A stretch of 64,000 bases of DNA from Pseudoalteromonas sp. S2755 (GCF_005886535.1 NZ_PNDS01000046.1:58182-122181), one strand, 5' to 3'; counted from the stretch's first letter, positions 44,292-53,535 are shown. Notes: a model not told the origin generated them from the sequence alone. Made by a program: numbers and translations.

Positions 44292-45620
44292 ATGGAACTG
44301 ATATTACTTTCGGTCTTGCTGTGGGTAGTGCTTAGTGGCTTAATGTACGCACTTGGAGTGAAATTTTCCGCTCGGTATGTACAGAATAAAGGACTTTGGT
44401 GGGGCGTGCTGGCAGTGACTTTTTTGCCTTGGATCCCATTTGAACATATGGAACAACATAACGCCATTCCAGCCATCTTGTTTAATGCCAACTTACAACA
44501 ATTTGCAGAGCCGCTGCTGGCAATGACGAAGCGCACACAGGTTGGGTCTGACTGGCTAAACTTGACGCTTTTGGCTGTATTTATGGTCTATTGCGTTGGT
44601 CTCATTGCTCATCTTTTGGTACTTGGGCGACAGTTTTGGCGAGTAAAACGCCTTTGTAGTACTGCATCAAAAATAAAACTCGGCACACTGAGTTGCTATC
44701 AATTACCAATTACTTGCTCTCCTTTTGTGTTCGGACTGTGGCAACCCAAAGTGTATTTGCCAGTGGAATTTGACACGCTACCAAAGGCCGAGCAGCAAGC
44801 ACTTATTCTGCATGAGTTAACTCACATAGATAAAGGCGATCATATTGCTGTCGTAATTTGGCGAATACTCGTGACGCTTGCTTGGTTTAATCCGTTTATT
44901 GCAAAAATGGAACAGGGCTTTATTCGAGCGATGGAATATCGCTGTGATGAGGTGACGATAGCGAAGCACAGCCTTGACCCTTTGGCTTATAGCAAAGCAT
45001 TAATGAACTCGTTAAAACGGGCTGCTGCGCAGTCGAAAACGATGAATATGACAGCAAGTTTTGCGTCTAATTCACTGACCTTAGATGACTATAAAAAGCG
45101 TTTTAGCGTTATTCTTAAATCTAAAAAGAAGCCAAGTAACCGTGTATTGACAGGGTTTTTTGTGTTGCTTAGTTTAGGTTTAGCCTATGGCAATATTCAG
45201 TGGACAATGGGAATGGCGTTGGTGAGTAAAACATGGACATACCCGGTCGCCACCCCTGAAATAACATCCAGGTTTGGGCATATATCAAGCTTTCGTCACA
45301 ATAAAGCACATCAAGGACTGGATTTAGCTGGCGGCGTTGGTGAACCTGCGATGGCGGTTGCCAGCGGTACGGTCACGATTGCTGATGATAAAACCTTGCC
45401 TAAGAATTACGGTAAAGTGGTGTTGATCCATCATGACAATGGTTATCAAAGCCTCTACGCACACCTTGATAGCATTGATGTTGAAGTGGGTGAGCAAGTA
45501 TCGCAAGGAGAAGTGATCGGTACCATAGGTGAAACCGGTCGAGTCACTGGTCCACATCTACATCTAGAAGCTCTGCATAACAACACGCGCATTGATCCGC
45601 TGACCTTATTGGAAAATTAA
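44292..45620 (+). CDS. M56 (BlaR1-like) protease fused to M23 peptidase
   Basis: A 442-residue membrane protein. Helices at about 1-20, 36-50, 92-112 and 284-309 fit the BlaR1 topology. The M56 zinc site is HELTH (His174, Glu175, His178) with MEYRCDE (about 214-220) as third-ligand region. The C-terminal, periplasmic part (about 320-440) is an M23/LytM domain with all metal ligands: HQGLDLAG (His340, Asp344), YAHLD (His391) and PHLHLE (His422, His424). In BlaR1 this place holds a beta-lactam-binding domain. Here a peptidoglycan-hydrolase fold takes it. It sits directly after the repressor gene. Signal sensed is unknown; a cell-wall fragment is plausible. Confidence 0.9.
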   Translation: MELILLSVLLWVVLSGLMYALGVKFSARYVQNKGLWWGVLAVTFLPWIPFEHMEQHNAIPAILFNANLQQFAEPLLAMTKRTQVGSDWLNLTLLAVFMVYCVGLIAHLLVLGRQFWRVKRLCSTASKIKLGTLSCYQLPITCSPFVFGLWQPKVYLPVEFDTLPKAEQQALILHELTHIDKGDHIAVVIWRILVTLAWFNPFIAKMEQGFIRAMEYRCDEVTIAKHSLDPLAYSKALMNSLKRAAAQSKTMNMTASFASNSLTLDDYKKRFSVILKSKKKPSNRVLTGFFVLLSLGLAYGNIQWTMGMALVSKTWTYPVATPEITSRFGHISSFRHNKAHQGLDLAGGVGEPAMAVASGTVTIADDKTLPKNYGKVVLIHHDNGYQSLYAHLDSIDVEVGEQVSQGEVIGTIGETGRVTGPHLHLEALHNNTRIDPLTLLEN

Positions 45621-45621
45621 C

Positions 45622-46965
45622 ATGATTAAAAAGCTTTCTATCGCTATTGCAATGATGGCAACTTTCGGCTGCTCGAAACAACCCGAGCAGACTCATTCGG
45701 TCAATAAAGCGCCAGAGAACACCTTTGTGTCTGCGCAACCAGATCAAGCGCAAGCTGTTGTACATAATGGATCCGCTGAAGACTCAGTCGCGGCCCAAAT
45801 CACCCAGGAGCTTAAGCCAGTTCAAGATATTCGTCTACTTGAACTTAAATCGGGTGAGAGTTTAGCGAATCTTTTAAGTAGGTTTGCGTTCAGTGACCGT
45901 GATAGTTGGCTGGTAGAACAAGCCGTGAGTGCGTGGACATCACTGACTAAACTCAAGGCTGGACAGTTAATAGAAGCAGAGCTTGTAGACGGACAAGTAC
46001 AGCAAATCCGCTTTGAATATGCATTTGCACAGGTTATTGAGATTAAAAGAGTAGATGAACACTGGCATGCATCGCTAAGTGAGCTTGAAACCGTCACGCA
46101 AACAAAGCGTTTATCGACAAGCATAGATTCTAGTTTTTTTGTGGACGCCAGCAAAATCGGGGTGCCTAACGACATTATTAATCAAAGTATTGTGGCCTTA
46201 TCTCATCTTGTCGATTTTCAAAGAGAAGTATATGCTGGCGACCAAATCGATTTTGTATTTCAAGAACAGCAGCTTGTGGCAGCCGAAGGTATACTCAAGC
46301 AAATCTCCAAACCTATAGAATTACAACATGTTGCGCTACTTTCAGGAAAAGAAAAATATCGCTTATACCGGTTTACTGATAATGGCGGAACGACCGCTTT
46401 CTACCACCCTGATGGTACCCTCGCGCAAAGCTTTCTAATGAAAACGCCGCTTAATGGTGCTCGATTATCGTCAAACTTCGGTAAACGTCATCACCCAGTA
46501 TTGGGCTATACCCGAATGCACAAAGGTATCGATTTTGGTGCGCCTGTTGGTACGCCTATTATGGCTGCGGGTTCTGGAAAAGTACTCAAAGCTGGGTGGG
46601 GCGGCAGCTTTGGTAATCGCGTAGTGTTAGATCACGGTAAAGGCTATCAAACACTTTATGCGCACTTAAATGGCTTTGCGAACAGCCTCGAGGTTGGGAT
46701 GCGAGTAAAGCAAGGCGATGTGATTGGTTATCTTGGGAATACCGGCCTGTCGCAGGCGCGTCACTTACATTATGAAGTGCATAAAGATGGAAAAGCCATC
46801 AATCCACTCACCCTAAAACAACCAAAAAACACCAAGCTAAGTGACACGCAATTTGATGAATTTAGCGCGCAGGTTGCACAAATTACCACACTGCTCGATA
46901 GCGAAAACGCAAAGCTGGCTCACCATGATGGACAGTCGGGCAGCATGGGTAGCGCTGATGACTAG
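45622..46965 (+). CDS. M23 (MepM-like) peptidase, probable lipoprotein
   Basis: A 447-residue exported peptidase. The signal peptide ends at MATFGCSKQ; the Cys suggests lipidation, although the -3 residue is not the usual Leu. An OapA/LysM-type segment (LLELKSGESLANLLSRF) precedes the M23 domain. Zinc motifs are complete: HKGIDFG, YAHLNG, and HLHYEVH near the C-terminus. MepM-type enzymes cut peptide cross-links of murein to allow growth. It starts one base after the fusion gene's stop and overlaps the DUF418 gene by 8 bases. A putative partner or target of the sensing system. Confidence 0.88.
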   Translation: MIKKLSIAIAMMATFGCSKQPEQTHSVNKAPENTFVSAQPDQAQAVVHNGSAEDSVAAQITQELKPVQDIRLLELKSGESLANLLSRFAFSDRDSWLVEQAVSAWTSLTKLKAGQLIEAELVDGQVQQIRFEYAFAQVIEIKRVDEHWHASLSELETVTQTKRLSTSIDSSFFVDASKIGVPNDIINQSIVALSHLVDFQREVYAGDQIDFVFQEQQLVAAEGILKQISKPIELQHVALLSGKEKYRLYRFTDNGGTTAFYHPDGTLAQSFLMKTPLNGARLSSNFGKRHHPVLGYTRMHKGIDFGAPVGTPIMAAGSGKVLKAGWGGSFGNRVVLDHGKGYQTLYAHLNGFANSLEVGMRVKQGDVIGYLGNTGLSQARHLHYEVHKDGKAINPLTLKQPKNTKLSDTQFDEFSAQVAQITTLLDSENAKLAHHDGQSGSMGSADD

Positions 46966-48181
46966 TGCTGAAAAAAATCGTATTAACAGCCTCGATTTTA
47001 TTCGCGGGGTAGCAATTCTATGTATTTTACTTATCAACATCGAAAGCTTTGCCTATCCCAATCCATGGGGCAGTTACCAATATGGCTTTATGGCAGATAT
47101 AGACAGTGAGGTAAGGTACTGGGTTTACGTGTTTGCTCAGGGCAAGTTTTACGGGCTGCTGGCGATGTTATTTGGCGCTGGCCTTACGATTATTCTTCAA
47201 AAACAGCCATTTGAATTTGCTATTAAATTAAGTGCGGCAAGGCTAGTGGCTTTATTTATACTCGGCCTTGTTCATGCCTATTGTATTTGGAGTGGCGACA
47301 TTCTCTATCACTATGCCGTGATAGGAATGATTGCCACCACCGTCATATTACTTGGCATCCGGGCCATCAAAGTCAGCATAGCAATTTGTTTGGCGTTTAT
47401 GTTAGTTGCAGGTTTTGGCAGAGCAGAACGCACCAACGCCCAATACGATGCTTACCAAGCAGCGCTCAATGTTGACGAAGCGTCTCGCACACGAGACCAG
47501 CAAAAAGCGATTAATCGGTGGCAGAATAAAACCGAACCACGGACACCCAGCCATCGTACTTTGGAAGAAACGCTAAACTTAACTGAGTATTGGCAGGAAA
47601 ACTTTGACAGCCCGCAGGTCCATAAAGGTAAGCTGTTTTATTCAAGTATTTTTTGGTCCACGTTGATGATGATGCTGATAGGCTCACAGTTGTTTCAATG
47701 GGGATTGTTCTCAAAGACTAAACTTAGCCCTTTTGCGGTTGTGGCACTGCTTTGCTTGATTGCGGTGTCGTGTTATGCCACTCAAGCTCGCTATTTTCAT
47801 TGGCTACACAGTTCACATATCCCAGTGTTATCTTACGCTAAACAAATGGTCATCGTACTTAACCGGGAGCTGCAAGCGATTGTTTACTTGGTTTTGTTAT
47901 CTTTGCTATATAACCGTTGGTTGCATCGCTTCAAATCCCTTGAGGCGATAAATCAAGTGGGTCGATTTGCGCTTAGCAATTACATTGGACAGTCACTGTT
48001 ATTGGTGGTGATATTTTATGGCTTTGGATTACATAATACGCTAAGTCGCAGTGAGCTCTTACTCTTATGGCTTGTGATTATGGCAGTGCAGCTGCTGTTA
48101 AATGTGATTTACGGGCGACTCTTTAAGGTGGGTCCCGTTGAGCGAGTATGGCGCAAACTAACAATTACGTTACATGCATAA
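46958..48181 (+). CDS. DUF418 family membrane protein
   Basis: About 407 residues with about nine to ten membrane helices. RINSLDFIRGVAILCILLIN is the N-terminal signature of the DUF418/acyltransferase-3-like group; QVGRFALSNYIGQSLL is the C-terminal DUF418 block. The likely start is ATG 46958, 8 bases before the M23 gene's stop; a start at 46841 would add a false hydrophilic N-terminus read from inside the M23 gene. DUF418 members are uncharacterised, but related membrane proteins modify envelope glycans. Last gene of the BlaI-type operon. Confidence 0.88.
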   Translation: MTSAEKNRINSLDFIRGVAILCILLINIESFAYPNPWGSYQYGFMADIDSEVRYWVYVFAQGKFYGLLAMLFGAGLTIILQKQPFEFAIKLSAARLVALFILGLVHAYCIWSGDILYHYAVIGMIATTVILLGIRAIKVSIAICLAFMLVAGFGRAERTNAQYDAYQAALNVDEASRTRDQQKAINRWQNKTEPRTPSHRTLEETLNLTEYWQENFDSPQVHKGKLFYSSIFWSTLMMMLIGSQLFQWGLFSKTKLSPFAVVALLCLIAVSCYATQARYFHWLHSSHIPVLSYAKQMVIVLNRELQAIVYLVLLSLLYNRWLHRFKSLEAINQVGRFALSNYIGQSLLLVVIFYGFGLHNTLSRSELLLLWLVIMAVQLLLNVIYGRLFKVGPVERVWRKLTITLHA

Positions 48182-48187
48182 TCGACT

Positions 48188-48206
48188 CGAATTTTTTACA
48201 AATTCG
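48188..48206 (+). terminator. A/T hairpin after the DUF418 gene
   Basis: CGAATTT/AAATTCG with loop TTTAC, 7 bases past the stop. It is weak because it lacks a T-run of length. Confidence 0.35.
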
Positions 48207-48269
48207 AACTTCATACCTAAGCTAACTTTGACCTAATATTGAAGTCGACACGTTAGCTTGAGGTAAGGT

Positions 48270-48854
48270 ATGGAAATAGAAATAACACAAGGATGGGATA
48301 TAGAGTATGCGCAAGCGGCTGCTGAGCTTTACGTTGATGCGTTTGGTAGCAAATTCAAAGCCGCAGTGCCGGATCGCAATAAGCTGATCACTATTATCGC
48401 GAAGAGCTTCATCCCAGAATACTCTTTCGCTGCCTTTGCAGACGGCAAGTTAGTGGGGATTGCGGGCTTTCAATATGGCAAAAGCGGTTTTACATCAAAT
48501 ATGGGCTTTTCTGGACTTATTGACGAATTAGGCTTGCTAGGCGGGGTTAAAGCCGCAGCGGTATTTACCCTTTTTGAGCGAAAGCCTGCGCCCAATGAAG
48601 TGGTGATGGACGGTATCGCAGTTGCAGCATTGGTCAGAGGACATGGTGTTGGCACTGCGCTTCTAGTGGCACTGCAGCGCTATACCAAACAAAGCGGGTT
48701 TCACGCATTACGACTTGATGTAATTGATTCTAACCCCCAAGCAAAAAAGCTTTACATGAGAATGGGCTTTGTTGCCTCCCATCATGAAGATTTTTCTTAT
48801 CTCAATTGGTTAACTGGTTTTAGCGGGGCAACAACGATGTTGTGGCGCCCATAA
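48270..48854 (+). CDS. GNAT N-acetyltransferase
   Basis: A 194-residue GNAT enzyme. The acetyl-CoA loop is ALVRGHGVGTALLVALQRY (R-G-H-G-V-G), preceded by VVMDGIAVA and followed by ALRLDVIDSNPQAKKLYMRM. The first 30 residues begin the fold (ITQGWDIEYAQAAAELY). AAGGT lies before the ATG. An 8-bp inverted repeat AAGCTAAC/GTTAGCTT (48219-48226 and 48252-48259) lies just before the ribosome site and could form a leader stem. Substrate unknown. Confidence 0.85.
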   Translation: MEIEITQGWDIEYAQAAAELYVDAFGSKFKAAVPDRNKLITIIAKSFIPEYSFAAFADGKLVGIAGFQYGKSGFTSNMGFSGLIDELGLLGGVKAAAVFTLFERKPAPNEVVMDGIAVAALVRGHGVGTALLVALQRYTKQSGFHALRLDVIDSNPQAKKLYMRMGFVASHHEDFSYLNWLTGFSGATTMLWRP

Positions 48855-48972
48855 GACTGGTTTCCTTTGCTGCAAAAAATAAACGTGAAAGCTAAGCAGA
48901 CCTTAGGCATTTGCTTTTGCTGTGAAGTAACAAGTAAAATGCCGGACCTTACGCATATAACCAGACACCGAC

Positions 48973-49905
48973 ATGACAGCAATAAACCCTGTATCGACCC
49001 TCCTGAATCATTTGCAAACCCAAGCCGTACCAAACGAGCTTAGACGTCTATTTCATGGACGTGGTCGTTGCTATGAAGGGCTTGAACAAATCACAGTAGA
49101 TTGGTTACAAGGTCAGCTCTTAGTCTCTTTATTCAAGGAGCACGACGTTGACTTGATAGCGTCGCTAAAGCAGGCATTATTATCACTTGTGGAGACTGAA
49201 GCATTTAACGGAAAAGTCTCTGCTATTTTGCTACAACATCGTTATTTGCCTGATTCAGACCTCGAGGTATTGTATGGTGAATTAACTGCTATGCCTATCG
49301 TTGAAGAAAATGGACTTAAATATGGCTTAAAGCTCGGTGTAAAGCAGAACATGGGACTGTTTTTAGATATGCGTTTGGGTCGTGAGTTTGTTAAAGCTCA
49401 GTCGGCGGGGGCTCGGGTACTTAATCTGTTTTCTTATACTTGTGGGTTTTCTGTCTCGGCAATTGCGGGCGGTGCTGCCCATGTTGTGAATCTAGATATG
49501 GCAAAAGCGGCACTCAAGCAAGGCAGAGTAAACCATCAACTCAATGAACACGACCTCAGTAAGGTGTCTTTTTTAGGCCATGATTTATTCAAATCTTGGG
49601 GAAAAGTGCGTAAATATGGGCCGTACGACCTAATCGTAATTGATCCGCCAAGCTTTCAAAAAGGCAGCTTTGCACTGACCAAAGACTATCAACGAATTTT
49701 AAGAAAGCTTCCTGAGTTACTTACGCCAAATGCCCAAGTGTTGGCGTGTGTGAATTCTCCCGATGTTTCAAGCCAATTCCTCATTGATGAAATGATAAGA
49801 GAGGCACCAACGCTTACGTTTGTTGAACGTTTACAAAACCCACCTGAATTTAAAGACATTGATGAGCAAAGCAGCCTCAAGTGTTTACGATTTAAAGCGG
49901 ATTAA
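48973..49905 (+). CDS. Class I SAM-dependent methyltransferase, RlmI-like
   Basis: A 310-residue methyltransferase. The SAM loop is LNLFSYTCGFSVSA, and DPPSFQKGSF is the catalytic DPP-type motif of RlmI/RlmK-like 23S rRNA enzymes. KYGLKLGVKQNMGLFLDMR is the linker hallmark (QNMGLFLDMR matches the usual GQKTGFFLDQR). It lacks the N-terminal PUA domain of RlmI (about 396 residues), so it may be a relative with another RNA target. A single gene; ribosome site not obvious. Confidence 0.85.
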   Translation: MTAINPVSTLLNHLQTQAVPNELRRLFHGRGRCYEGLEQITVDWLQGQLLVSLFKEHDVDLIASLKQALLSLVETEAFNGKVSAILLQHRYLPDSDLEVLYGELTAMPIVEENGLKYGLKLGVKQNMGLFLDMRLGREFVKAQSAGARVLNLFSYTCGFSVSAIAGGAAHVVNLDMAKAALKQGRVNHQLNEHDLSKVSFLGHDLFKSWGKVRKYGPYDLIVIDPPSFQKGSFALTKDYQRILRKLPELLTPNAQVLACVNSPDVSSQFLIDEMIREAPTLTFVERLQNPPEFKDIDEQSSLKCLRFKAD

Positions 49906-50269
49906 TGTAGCGCAGACTTGATTTTATATTGGTTCAATTTGAGAGATTAAATCCGATGCTAGCGACATTAAAAATGTTTTATGTAGAACTACTAACAAAA
50001 TTTTTGCTTTGTTTAAATTGATGTATGCACTTGGGTGATGGCTGAATACGTAAGCGGAGCATTGATCTTGGGGTGCGTCAAGTAAGCTATTGGCAGTATG
50101 TTTATTCAGGGTAAACCTCACTAGCGTTTTCTACTTTGTATTCATTAGCCGTAGTAGTATCTAGATCGGAAAAACCACCCAACTTGATATTCATATTTGG
50201 TATTAGAATCAAGGTTGGGTATTACTATTACAGCTGCAAGATCAAAGTTAGAGTCCACCTTACAAATGA
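49906..50269. other. Intergenic region with no supported gene
   Basis: No gene is supported between the methyltransferase and the AraC-type gene. A 65-codon minus-strand frame (49924-50121) has no ribosome site or recognised sequence. The region holds the terminator of the minus-strand pair at 50169-50220 and is otherwise AT-rich. Confidence 0.5.
50169..50220 (-). terminator. Terminator of the AhpD-like/AraC operon
   Basis: Read on the minus strand: ACCCAACCTTGAT pairs with ATCAAGTTGGGT across a 19-base loop with one bulge, then GGTTTTTCC. It lies 50 bases past the AraC stop. Confidence 0.7.
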
Positions 50270-51031
50270 TTACGGTATATTTTTATGATTTTGCGCACAT
50301 TCGATGAGCTTTCTATACTTTGCGGGAGTGATTTTTAATATCGTGCCAAACTCTCTGATAAAGTGTGACTGATCTGAGTATCCACATTCTTGTGCTATTT
50401 GAGAAAGTGCGAGTCTCGGATTTGCTTGTAGTCTTTCTTTAGCCTGTCTGGCACGATAAATTCTCTCTAGCTGTTTTGGAGTGATCCCACAGAGTTGCTT
50501 CATATTTCTTTCCAGTTGCCTTGCACTCAATGGAGCTTGCTCATATGCCTCATTGAGTGGCACATACGCAGTGAGTAGCTTAACGAGCTTTTGCGTGTAG
50601 TATGTCGAGCCATGAAGCGGTACAAGTGTATTTAAACTGGGGGCCAGTAACGATTTGAACGTAAGAAAATCGGATCTGTCTTGCAGTTTTTCTGCAAGTG
50701 TAGTTAGTTCTTCAGGCAAAGCAAGTGGGTGTTGAACATGTTGTAATTGTGCGAATCCGCCCGGGTGAAAGCGCACTCCGCAAAACAGTGCCTTCGCGGA
50801 GTAGCTAATTTTTCTAGATTGTGTGGCGGTAGACTGCATATAAACGGAATGTGTTAATACTTCTCCATCAATGGCTATGGTTCCTGTTAGGGGTAAAATA
50901 AACCCAGTTGCCCCGTCGCTTGGAAGCCAAGTTTCTCCGCGCTTGTGTGATTGTGCAAACCAGATAGCTTGCACATAGTTAGCGATTTCACCTGTTGGGT
51001 TTATCAATTCAAGCGTTAGATCTGTGCTCAT
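50270..51031 (-). CDS. AraC family transcriptional regulator
   Basis: A 253-residue regulator. The C-terminal double helix-turn-helix is clear: RLALSQIAQECGYSDQSHFI and REFGTILKITPAKYRKL. The N-terminal half, with AKALFCGVRFHPGGFAQLQ, is of the DUF6597-like type seen in AraC proteins that follow small-enzyme genes. It overlaps the AhpD-like gene by 23 bases, so it is translationally coupled and may regulate it. Ligand unknown. Confidence 0.9.
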   Translation of the reverse strand: MSTDLTLELINPTGEIANYVQAIWFAQSHKRGETWLPSDGATGFILPLTGTIAIDGEVLTHSVYMQSTATQSRKISYSAKALFCGVRFHPGGFAQLQHVQHPLALPEELTTLAEKLQDRSDFLTFKSLLAPSLNTLVPLHGSTYYTQKLVKLLTAYVPLNEAYEQAPLSARQLERNMKQLCGITPKQLERIYRARQAKERLQANPRLALSQIAQECGYSDQSHFIREFGTILKITPAKYRKLIECAQNHKNIP

Positions 51032-51470
51032 TGAACTCTACATTCGGCTTAAACATTTTTACGATCCGATTCCAACTATTGATGGCATTAATAGCGATAG
51101 TTAACGTAGTCAGCTCTTTATCATCAAATTCTACATTGAGTGTTTGATAAAAAGCGTCGTCAATCATTTGTGCGTTTGTCAGCTTTTCACAAAGCGCTAA
51201 TGCCAGTTTTTCTTTATTGGAGTATAGCGGCATGTCTTGCCATGCACTTAATCCAATAATACGATTAGTGGTTTCTCCATACTCTAGTGCCTGTTTAGTG
51301 TGCATTGCAATACAAAAAGCACATTGATTGATTTGTGATGCTCTAAGTTTAACGAGCTCCCAGATTGAGACTCCAAAAGTTGCATGGGCCTGCTGTTTTA
51401 GCAACTCCTCTTGTCCCAATAAGTGCTGAATAAGCTCAGGTGCCTGATTGAAGTAGTCTGCTCTTTTCAT
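51009..51470 (-). CDS. AhpD-like carboxymuconolactone decarboxylase-family protein
   Basis: About 153 residues. INQCAFCIAMHTKQALEYGE holds the AhpD-type C-x2-C-x3-H motif that reduces peroxides or acts as an alkylhydroperoxidase-like disulfide site. LGQEELLKQQAHATFGVSIW precedes it. The start is ATG 51470 with GAGGA before it; a longer in-frame form to 51575 lacks support. It is the first gene of a two-gene operon with AraC. Likely an antioxidant-type or small-molecule-reducing protein. Confidence 0.88.
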   Translation of the reverse strand: MKRADYFNQAPELIQHLLGQEELLKQQAHATFGVSIWELVKLRASQINQCAFCIAMHTKQALEYGETTNRIIGLSAWQDMPLYSNKEKLALALCEKLTNAQMIDDAFYQTLNVEFDDKELTTLTIAINAINSWNRIVKMFKPNVEFNEHRSNA

Positions 51471-51603
51471 CTCTGAATCCTCATGTTTAGTGATACCTAT
51501 AGTGTAATGAGGTGTAAGCGTTAAAAATTGAAAAAAAACGTCTTTGTAATAAAATTTTAAGGAGGGAACACACAACTCTACTTTAAAGGATGGTTGTTAA
51601 ATA

Positions 51604-52611
51604 ATGTGTGATGTAAATCTTGCTCTAGCGCTTTATCATTTATCCATACTCAAAAAAATCTGGCTTCAAGCCAGCAACACTTTCACAAATAAACAGCAGC
51701 AGGTAGAGCCAGTTAGTTTCGAATTATATAAAACGACTTTTGACATACTGGGCCTAAGTTTATCTCAAGCACATCAGTTACAGTTTCAATATGCTCATGA
51801 TTACGATCGCTTTATTGATGCAATTGTAACAACTGCTCAGCCGAGCAGTGAAAAAATAGCATTGCTAAAACATGTCACCTGCCACTTCCCTTGCCCCGAC
51901 AGTTATCAAGAAAAAATAGCTGCTGTTCAAAATATGCCAGATGTACTCACTGAGGACGACCTGAAATGCTGGCAGGACAACGGCTATGTCATCGTTAAAA
52001 ATGCAGTGAGTGCCGAAGGCTGTGCTAATGCGAGAAACGCCATCCAAGACTATTTGGAGATTGAATTATCAAATCCAAAGACTTGGTATAAGGTTAACCA
52101 AGGAAAAATGAGTCGCAGTATGGTGCACTTGGTACAACATAAAGCACTGGAGGACAATCGGAATTCGATGATAATTCATAAGGCTTTTAGCCAGTTATGG
52201 CAAAGCGAACAACTGATAGTTTCAGCTGATCAGTGTGGTTTCAACCCGCCTGAAACTGCGCAATCTAGTTTTCAAGGTCCTGATCTACATTGGGATTTAG
52301 ATTTCTCTAAGCAACTCAAGTTTGGCACGCAAGGGATTTTGTATCTATCAGACACTGAAGAAAAACAGGGTGCAACAACGGTTGTGCCAGGATTTCATAC
52401 GAAGCTAGAGTCATGGCTTGCAACGGCTCCATGGGATCCATGTATTCCAAACACAGAATACTTACATCAACTGGGTTCCAAAGCAATTGCAGCCAATGCA
52501 GGAGATATGGTGATTTGGCATCAGTTTTTACCTCATGGCGGTAGCGCGAATACAGCAAACGCACCCCGTATAGTGCAATACATCAATATGCACCCATTCC
52601 CAGAAATGTAG
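51604..52611 (+). CDS. PhyH-type 2-oxoglutarate/Fe(II) dioxygenase
   Basis: A 335-residue phytanoyl-CoA dioxygenase family protein. The iron site is HWDLD (His229, Asp231) and distal His311 in FLPHGGSANT; Arg322 in APRIVQY would bind 2-oxoglutarate. The first 110 residues are an extra helical region not typical for the family. WQDNGYVIVKNAVSAE opens the core. PhyH-like enzymes hydroxylate small molecules, often in secondary metabolism. It is divergent from the AhpD-like gene. The substrate is unknown. Confidence 0.87.
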   Translation: MCDVNLALALYHLSILKKIWLQASNTFTNKQQQVEPVSFELYKTTFDILGLSLSQAHQLQFQYAHDYDRFIDAIVTTAQPSSEKIALLKHVTCHFPCPDSYQEKIAAVQNMPDVLTEDDLKCWQDNGYVIVKNAVSAEGCANARNAIQDYLEIELSNPKTWYKVNQGKMSRSMVHLVQHKALEDNRNSMIIHKAFSQLWQSEQLIVSADQCGFNPPETAQSSFQGPDLHWDLDFSKQLKFGTQGILYLSDTEEKQGATTVVPGFHTKLESWLATAPWDPCIPNTEYLHQLGSKAIAANAGDMVIWHQFLPHGGSANTANAPRIVQYINMHPFPEM

Positions 52612-52726
52612 AAAGTGAAAAAATCTCTATTTGGTTAAATTTTGTCTTAACTTGGCGGCGAGCAAACAGTAGTATGATTGTGAAGTTTGGTAGAATGTAG
52701 CAACTCACCACAAGGAAAAGCCGTCG

Positions 52727-53197
52727 ATGCAATTAGCACAACTCAATATAGCCACCGCTAAATACCAAATGGATGCGCCAGAAATTCAATATTTTGTAGA
52801 AAGTTTAGACCGCATTAATTTACTCGCAGAGCAAAGCCCTGGCTTTATTTGGCGCTTAAAAGATGAAACCGGTAATGCAACAGAGATTAAGGCGTTTGAT
52901 GATCCAAATATTATCGTGAATATGTCTATATGGCAGTCGGAGCAAGCGCTCAAAGATTTTATGTTTAAAACCGCGCATAAGGAATTTTTGGCGCGTAAAA
53001 AAGAATGGTTTCACCGCGCTGAACAGGAAACCTACGTGTTGTGGTGGGTTGAAGAGGGCCATATTCCGACGTTAGATGAGGCAAAAGAAAGACTCGATTA
53101 CCTGCGTCGTTTTGGAGATTCAGCTTATGCCTTTACGTTTAGAAATAGTTTCACCGAACTAGACGTAAGGGAAAGGGAAGCTTGTGAAGAAGATTAA
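52727..53197 (+). CDS. DUF3291 family protein
   Basis: A 156-residue protein matching DUF3291 (dimeric alpha-beta barrel-like). Blocks: AQLNIATAKYQMDAPEIQYF, SPGFIWRLKDETGN and MSIWQSEQALKDFMF. HREFLARKKEWF-like (HKEFLARKKEWF) and YVLWWVEEGHIPTLDEAKER complete it. Function unknown; fold relatives include antibiotic monooxygenases. AAGGAAAAGCCGTCG lies before the ATG. It stands alone between the PhyH gene and the small gene at 53317. Confidence 0.9.
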   Translation: MQLAQLNIATAKYQMDAPEIQYFVESLDRINLLAEQSPGFIWRLKDETGNATEIKAFDDPNIIVNMSIWQSEQALKDFMFKTAHKEFLARKKEWFHRAEQETYVLWWVEEGHIPTLDEAKERLDYLRRFGDSAYAFTFRNSFTELDVREREACEED

Positions 53198-53316
53198 CCT
53201 TGTGCACCGATGAAATGATAATCAACCGTAAAGGTGTTGAGCTGTGTGATGTAGTGAATAGCAGTGATGTTGATGGTACACTAACCGCAGATCTTGATGT
53301 ATGAATTTAACGAAAA

Positions 53317-53535
53317 ATGCACACAGTACTAAGAAGCAAGATAATAGAAGTATGTGATAAAAAAATCGCACAAAAAGGGGATAACGTTGGCGTATCATTT
53401 TACGCTTTTTTTGCCAATAAAAACACGAACCCTACACTACTTATGGAAGCGGCGACTTGGTGGATACAAACTCACGAATTAGACCACTTCGAAAAGGCGC
53501 TAAAGATAAAAACGATGGTTGAAAGTGGAAAATAG
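53317..53535 (+). CDS. Small DUF6500-like protein
   Basis: A 72-residue helical protein. SFYAFFANKNTNPTLLMEAA then TWWIQTHELDHFEKA looks like the DUF6500 family of small marine gammaproteobacterial proteins. IIEVCDKKIAQKGDNVGVSF precedes it. No membrane segment or signal. The ribosome site is weak, but the coding pattern is convincing. Function unknown. Confidence 0.65.
   Translation: MHTVLRSKIIEVCDKKIAQKGDNVGVSFYAFFANKNTNPTLLMEAATWWIQTHELDHFEKALKIKTMVESGK

Noticed and set aside
46841..46957. N-terminal extension of the DUF418 protein
   Set aside because: These codons lie inside the M23 gene in another frame and give a sequence unlike the family; ATG 46958 starts at the family signature.
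48219..48259. Riboswitch before the GNAT gene
   Set aside because: Only one 8-bp inverted repeat is visible; no known aptamer blocks are present.
49924..50121. A 65-codon minus-strand gene after the methyltransferase
   Set aside because: No ribosome site, no family pattern; likely chance.
53215..53304. A 29-codon plus-strand frame
   Set aside because: Too short and without a ribosome site; it may be a fragment, but nothing supports it.
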